From NCBI GenBank assembly GCA_012932295.1, contig JAAONU010000016.1:19745530-19809529 (forward strand): a stretch of DNA of 64,000 bases, given 5' to 3'. The translations under genes were made by a program, and so were the position numbers. The stretch's first letter is position 1, and every line of letters begins with the position of its first letter. This DNA comes from Cyclina sinensis (lineage: Eukaryota; Mollusca; Bivalvia; Venerida; Veneridae). The notes under the pieces are model-generated. The model was not told where the DNA came from, did no database searches, and worked only from the letters and a program-made list of their open reading frames with translations. Shown piece after piece: positions 59,405-64,000 of this stretch.

Positions 59405-59605
59405 ATGTGTTACAGTCTGGTGCATGCCTTCCTATAATTGTATAAATACGACCTCTGACAATTGCATCAGGGAATTTTTGGCTCATGCAGTGGTTAGAGT
59501 GTTGGTCTCTGGTGTGCTAAGATTGGAGTTCAAATCCACTCTGGGTTATGTATTCTAAGATGCATTGCATCTTTCTGTTACAGACTTCCTTGTTCATAAG
59601 AATAG
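59405..59605 (+). mobile_element. SINE-like repeat, copy 2
   Basis: About 85% identical by eye to copy 1 over TGCATGCCTTCCTATAATTG through TAAGATGCATTGCATCTTTC. Lacks the A-rich tail of copy 1. Direct orientation, 360 bp apart. Confidence 0.6.
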
Positions 59606-61353
59606 GCTTATAAAAGGAAAACCTTAAAAAATCTGAAACCACAAGGCCTAGAACTTAGATATTTTGCATAGAGCATCAGATAGAGCAGAATATTTAATCT
59701 TTAAAAATCTTCTTGTTTAAAGCCATAAATATTACATCTAAAATTTATTTGCATGGAGCATTATCTGGAGATCCTTTAGTAAGATTCTTCAAATAATATC
59801 CCGAGGAGTCACTAGATTTTACATAGGCTTATACAGGGAAGACTTTTAAAAAATCTTCTTGTCCGAAACCACAAGGCCTAGAGCATTGGGTGCAAGCTAG
59901 AAGTCCTCTACCAGGTTTGTTCAAAATATGCCCATGGGTCAAAACTGGCCCTACCCCAGGGGTCTATTTATTTTACATAGGCTTATATATAGGGAAAACC
60001 TTATAAAATCTTCTTGTCTGAAACCACAAGGCATAGAACTTCGATGTTTTGCATGGCATCAGCTAGAGGTCTTCTTTTCAGTTTGTTGAAATTATGACCC
60101 TTGGGTCAAAATTAGCTGTACACAGGGGATCACCTGATTTTACATAGACTTTTATAGGGGAAAACTTTAAAAAATCTCCTTGTCTGAAACCACAAAGCCA
60201 GAGGCTAAGATTTTTTTGCATGGAACATCAGCTAGAGGTCCTCTAGCAAGATTGTTCAAATTAAGCCCCTATGGTCATAAATGGCCCGGCCCCGGGGTCA
60301 CTAGATTTTACATAGGCTTGAATAGGGAAAACCTTAAAAATCTTGCCTGAAACAAGGCCTAGAACTTAGATATTTTTTTAAAGATTTTTTTTGCTTAGAG
60401 CATCAGCTAGAGGTCCTCTACCAAGTTTGTTCAAATTATGCCCCTTAGGTGAAAATTGGCTCTACCCTGGGGATAACTTGAATTCATATAGATTTATATA
60501 GAGAGAACCTTCAAAGAGCTTCTGACGTTTGCTCAACAGCAGATCCAAAGCCAGGGTATTCAGGTGAGCGATCCAGGGCCATCATGGCACTCTTGTTCTA
60601 AGTCTGGCAACAAAAGCCGAAAGTAATACTTGAAAAGAGCAATTTCATAGATACCAAAAAACCACTAAATTTTAGTCTTTGTTGATACCTTACTGTTGAA
60701 TTTAATAGCAACTGAGAAAGACTAGTCTATCCGAAGACATATAGAATCAACCATTTACATGAACCTTCAGTAGCATGATATTCTATTAAATAACAAAGAT
60801 TTTTTTAAAGCACAAAAGAAAAAAACGTATATGTAACACGAAGCAGAGTATAACTACAACAACAACAAAAATGTTCAAAGAATTAATGGAACAAGAACAT
60901 ACAGGGCAGGAAGCGGGGAACTCGTGTATGTAAAAGTACAGAGATTAAAACTTAACAGACGGCAACGCTGTAGTAAATGAAATAAGTCCAACAGGTGGAC
61001 ACATAACTGAGTCAGAAAATGTATAAGAGAATAAACCAAGAAGGAATGTGCCACCAGGGCTTTTATATGCAATTTACCTTTAGATTTAAGAATACCAAAA
61101 TAACGGAATACCCGTGAGTACTCTAAGGTACGCAAGGAGACTACAGTGGCAGATTGGAGACAACGGTATATGTGGTACGGGATGTTAATTTTACCTTGTC
61201 TTGATTTCAGGCATTTCCCCACGCTAGAATGTTCACAGTTAGATAAAAAAAAAAATACATAGAGCGGTTAAAGGCAACTGTTGTTTCTAATAAACTGGTT
61301 AAATAAAACCAGAGCTCATTTATACAGGTACTTGAAACAACATCTTACTCAAT

Positions 61354-61859
61354 ATGAATAAGAAGTTTATATTTGAAAAAACTTACACAGCACGCGCAAG
61401 TGGTCTGAATAAAATTGGAAAAGACGTGCTGATACGGTGTGAAAAGTATTCCGGGAGATCAAACGTAAAGGACAATCATGTACCAGGTAAGTTATATATG
61501 TATATACTGCAGAACAGTTTATTGCACGATTTTTTATTCATGAAATCTCACTATACACTTTCTTTATATATTTATAAATTGCTTTTTGTTTTCTGCCTGT
61601 CGATTTATTTACGTTCAATAACTTTTGCTCCCGAGGAAAAAATCTAGCGATTGAAAAGCCAATTATGTCACGGCAGTTCAGAAAAAATGCACGAGAATGG
61701 ACTTCAGTTCTGCCAGCACGTGGAGTTTCCGAAAGTTGTAAAATGTCAGAAAGGTTGACGAAATGGACAACAGCAATCTTTACAAAATGTTCTAGAAACG
61801 GTTGGCATTATAAGCAAATATGTTTTCGTGGTTTTCAGTGTGTCTACTTTTACAATTAG
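61354..61859 (+). CDS. Possible small two-exon gene, unknown function
   Basis: Exon 1 at 61354-61486 (MNKKFIFEKTYTARASGLNK to NHVPG) ends in a strong donor CAG|GTAAGT. 161 bp later, CTAG at 61646-61647 could be an acceptor opening exon 2 at 61648-61859 (AIEKPIMSRQFRKNAREW to CVYFYN, TAG). The join is in frame and gives 114 aa. The polypyrimidine tract is weak and I recognise no domain. It could equally be chance or a fragment of a larger gene. Confidence 0.22.
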
Positions 61860-62187
61860 TTTTATCCCTTGACAAAACATGTCTATGGACGGAGTTGTTG
61901 CCCCTTTTCAACAGAATAAAATATTCTCTATGGTTCTCTTGTTTATTTTGTTTATGTTTACACACTACATGTACTGCCATATTGTTATTGAGCTCTCTAA
62001 TGAGCCTGCTATTTCATGTATTATAATTTCCTTGAAATCAACTTAAAACTGCATTTGTAAGTATTTTTTAATCAATTTATTTAGGTTATCTGCTGTAATA
62101 TAAATAGTTTTATTTCATAACCATTAATTAACCGCCCAGTAACATACCAGGCTCCTGACTTAATAAAAAGCGGACCTTCTGAATATC

Positions 62188-62249
62188 AGGGCCAATATCA
62201 ATAACAGTCATCGGCCCTGGGCCAGAAAAGCGATATTGATATTGGTCCT
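62188..62249. repeat. Short perfect-type hairpin
   Basis: AGGGCCAATATCAATA at 62188-62203 pairs with TATTGATATTGGTCCT at 62234-62249 (15 of 16), loop 30 bases. Possibly a tiny MITE core. Confidence 0.55.
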
Positions 62250-62647
62250 CTCTGTAGCTCAATTTGACTGACTAACATAATCTGATCTGAAAATTGTTAT
62301 AGAATTTAACTTTAAACGACAGCCATTTTCTTTTTCAAGTGATAGCATCGAGTTTTAGAAATATCTGAAGTTGTTCTATCGACTTTTATCCTGTTTAGCT
62401 TTACGAAATGAATCGGCCTAGGGTCCAGTACGACTGCCCTTCGATATAAAATCAATTATTTATTAACACATATTGCTTGAATACGAATACACACCGGACA
62501 CAAACTTTCTATTCATTAACCTTGGGTTTGCGGAAGGTACCCATAATAAATTAATAATACCCATAATATTTCATTTTATTTTTCTCCATTTTAGATTATT
62601 GTTTTTGGACTCAACGTATTTTGTTTACATCCTGAAAATTCATTTTT

Positions 62648-62775
62648 GAGGTTATTGTTGATTTCTGACTATAAATCAGACAGGTTATTGTTGATTTCTG
62701 ACTATAAATCAGACAGGTTATTGTTGATTTCTGACTGTATTGTCGATTTCTGACTGTATCTGTAATCAGACAGGT
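62648..62775. repeat. ~42-bp tandem repeat, 3 copies
   Basis: GTTATTGTTGATTTCTGACT followed by ATAAATCAGACAG, three nearly identical units. Each contains a CTGACTATAAATCAG hairpin. Confidence 0.75.
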
Positions 62776-63600
62776 TTAAGTTTGTACATGTATATTTTAT
62801 CGCTCTGGTCGGCTTACAGTGGATTTGAGATAATTTGTTTTGAAATCTTGGATATAAAATTATGACAGCTGCGTGAGATATGAAAACTGTTGGACAATTT
62901 GCATGTTTATCATTGCATTTTTATGTTAGATACATTATCAGTAGAAATGTTATCTCCGAGTAACAGATATACGTGTGATCCACGTATGTACAAGTGCGAG
63001 CTCATGGCCGATTTAATTTCGTGGAATATTATTGTTAAATCGCTGCGAGTGGTAAATATATATTTAATATCAAATCCCTATTCAGTTTCCTTCCAGTCGT
63101 CTTTCTTTTTCTTTTATTCATTCTCTCACTCATCTTTTTTTCCTTAGTAATACGAACTGCCTTTATCTATCATGATATCAAAATGCCAGGCAAAAATTAG
63201 CGACGCTCATGGCCATTATCTCTGCTTCGATTTAATTTCGTGGCTTATAATGCTAAAGTAGGACGAATGGTGCATATTTATTCATTTATGAATTCAGTTT
63301 TTTTCGTACTTCACGTTCATTTGTGATTGTTTCTTTTTCAGTCTAGCATTTATCATTTTTCATGCTAATTCCAACTGCAGTTACCTATCTTAATTTCGAA
63401 ATGCAAGACATCTCCTTTTTCTCTAGTTGTTTTTTTTCGGCAACAATATCTAGAAAGAAAGAAAAAAACAAGCGTGTTTACTGGATACGTAAATGTATAA
63501 ACACGTACTACAATCAAGGTTTCATCCTTGTTTACTTTTTTTTCCTTTTGTTCAGCTGTGGGTTACTCTGTAATTTTAAAGAGGCATACCCTAAAATTTA

Positions 63601-63967
63601 GAGTAATCAGTTTTCCTTTAAAATCATATAAATCTGAATGATAAACACTGGATTATTACCGGAGTAGTCAGTTTTCCTTTAAAATCATATAAATCTGAAT
63701 GATAAACACTGGATTATTACCGGAGTAGTCAGTTTTCCTTTAAAATCATATAAATCTGAATGATAAACACTGGATTATTACCGGAGTAGTCAGTTTTCCT
63801 TTAAAATCATATAAATCTGAATGATAAACACTAGATTATTACCAGAGTAATCAGTTTTCCTTTAAAATCATATAAATCTGAATGATAAACACTGGATTAT
63901 TACCAGAGAAATCAGTTTTCCTTTAAAATCATATAAATCTGAATGATTAACACTGGATTATTACCAG
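63601..63967. repeat. 61-bp tandem array, 6 near-identical copies
   Basis: The CAGTTTTCCTTTAAAATC motif recurs at 63608, 63669, 63730, 63791, 63852 and 63913, exactly 61 bp apart, with only a few changes between units. The left border continues CATACCCTAAAATTTAGAGT, linking it to the dispersed repeat at 49148. The array may extend past the window end. Confidence 0.9.
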
Positions 63968-64000
63968 GTCAAAAATTCTAAGAACAGCAGATAAACTAAT

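Larger units (their letters stand above)
58498..60600 (-). mobile_element. Reverse copy of the AACAAGAG...GCTCACCTGAG element
   Basis: Begins TAGCTCACCTGAG and ends CAGGTGAGCGATCCAGGGCC plus ATCATGGCACTCTTGTT, the reverse complement of the start of the element at 8522. Internal units of about 150-190 bp contain CTTGTCTGAAACCACAAGGC, TACCAAGTTTGTTCAAATTA and TGACCC-TGGGG blocks in reverse orientation. Two copies of another repeat are inserted at 59046-59330 and 59405-59605. Confidence 0.78.

Noticed and set aside
60875..61222. Minus-strand 115-codon frame
   Set aside because: Hydrophobic, no recognised domain, no splice or promoter support. Possibly part of an old repeat.

Overview
The window looks like a piece of a bivalve mollusc nuclear chromosome (inference). 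It is AT-rich, its larger genes are spliced with ordinary GT-AG introns, and it is packed with short non-autonomous repeats. These include tRNA-derived SINEs, foldback elements and MITEs, and 150-165 bp tandem arrays with end sequences of a type I associate with clam and oyster genomes. No bacterial, organellar or viral gene block was seen.

Three gene regions stand out. (1) At 877-18805 there are three same-strand paralogues, each with its coding sequence in one uninterrupted ORF. They encode RING-less TRIM-like proteins with two B-boxes, a coiled coil and a C-terminal propeller-like region (682, 687 and 660 aa). About 9 kb of repeats separates the first two, and 2.7 kb separates the last two. 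(2) At 40658-27110 on the minus strand lies a drebrin-like/Abp1 actin-binding adaptor, which I assembled from 12 coding exons into a phase-consistent 523-aa protein: ADF-H domain, charged helix, six PSPPP repeats, SH3. (3) At 47126-53411 on the plus strand lies an atypical Rho GTPase, RhoBTB, assembled from 8 coding exons into 723 aa: Rho-like domain, split BTB1, BTB2, and a C-terminal region with a cysteine cluster. Genes 2 and 3 are divergent, with 6.5 kb between their start codons.

The rest is mostly non-coding. 2926-11985 is an accumulation of SINEs, a foldback element, two long tandem-repeat elements and a 48-bp satellite. 18806-24110 holds SINE remnants, a roughly 62-bp array, a 150-bp array with nuclear-receptor-like palindromes and a 1-kb polypyrimidine minisatellite. 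53412-64000 is the probable RhoBTB 3' region followed by repeats, including a reverse copy of the 8.5-kb element and a 61-bp array at the window end. One weak candidate for a small two-exon gene lies at 61354-61859.

Functionally, the drebrin-like and RhoBTB proteins both belong to actin/Rho and ubiquitin-adaptor biology, and the TRIM-like proteins to the lineage-expanded mollusc B-box family. Nothing in the sequence shows that they form one pathway. The most unusual local signal is in the drebrin-like gene, where two introns begin with tandem arrays whose repeat unit includes, or nearly includes, the adjacent 5' splice site.
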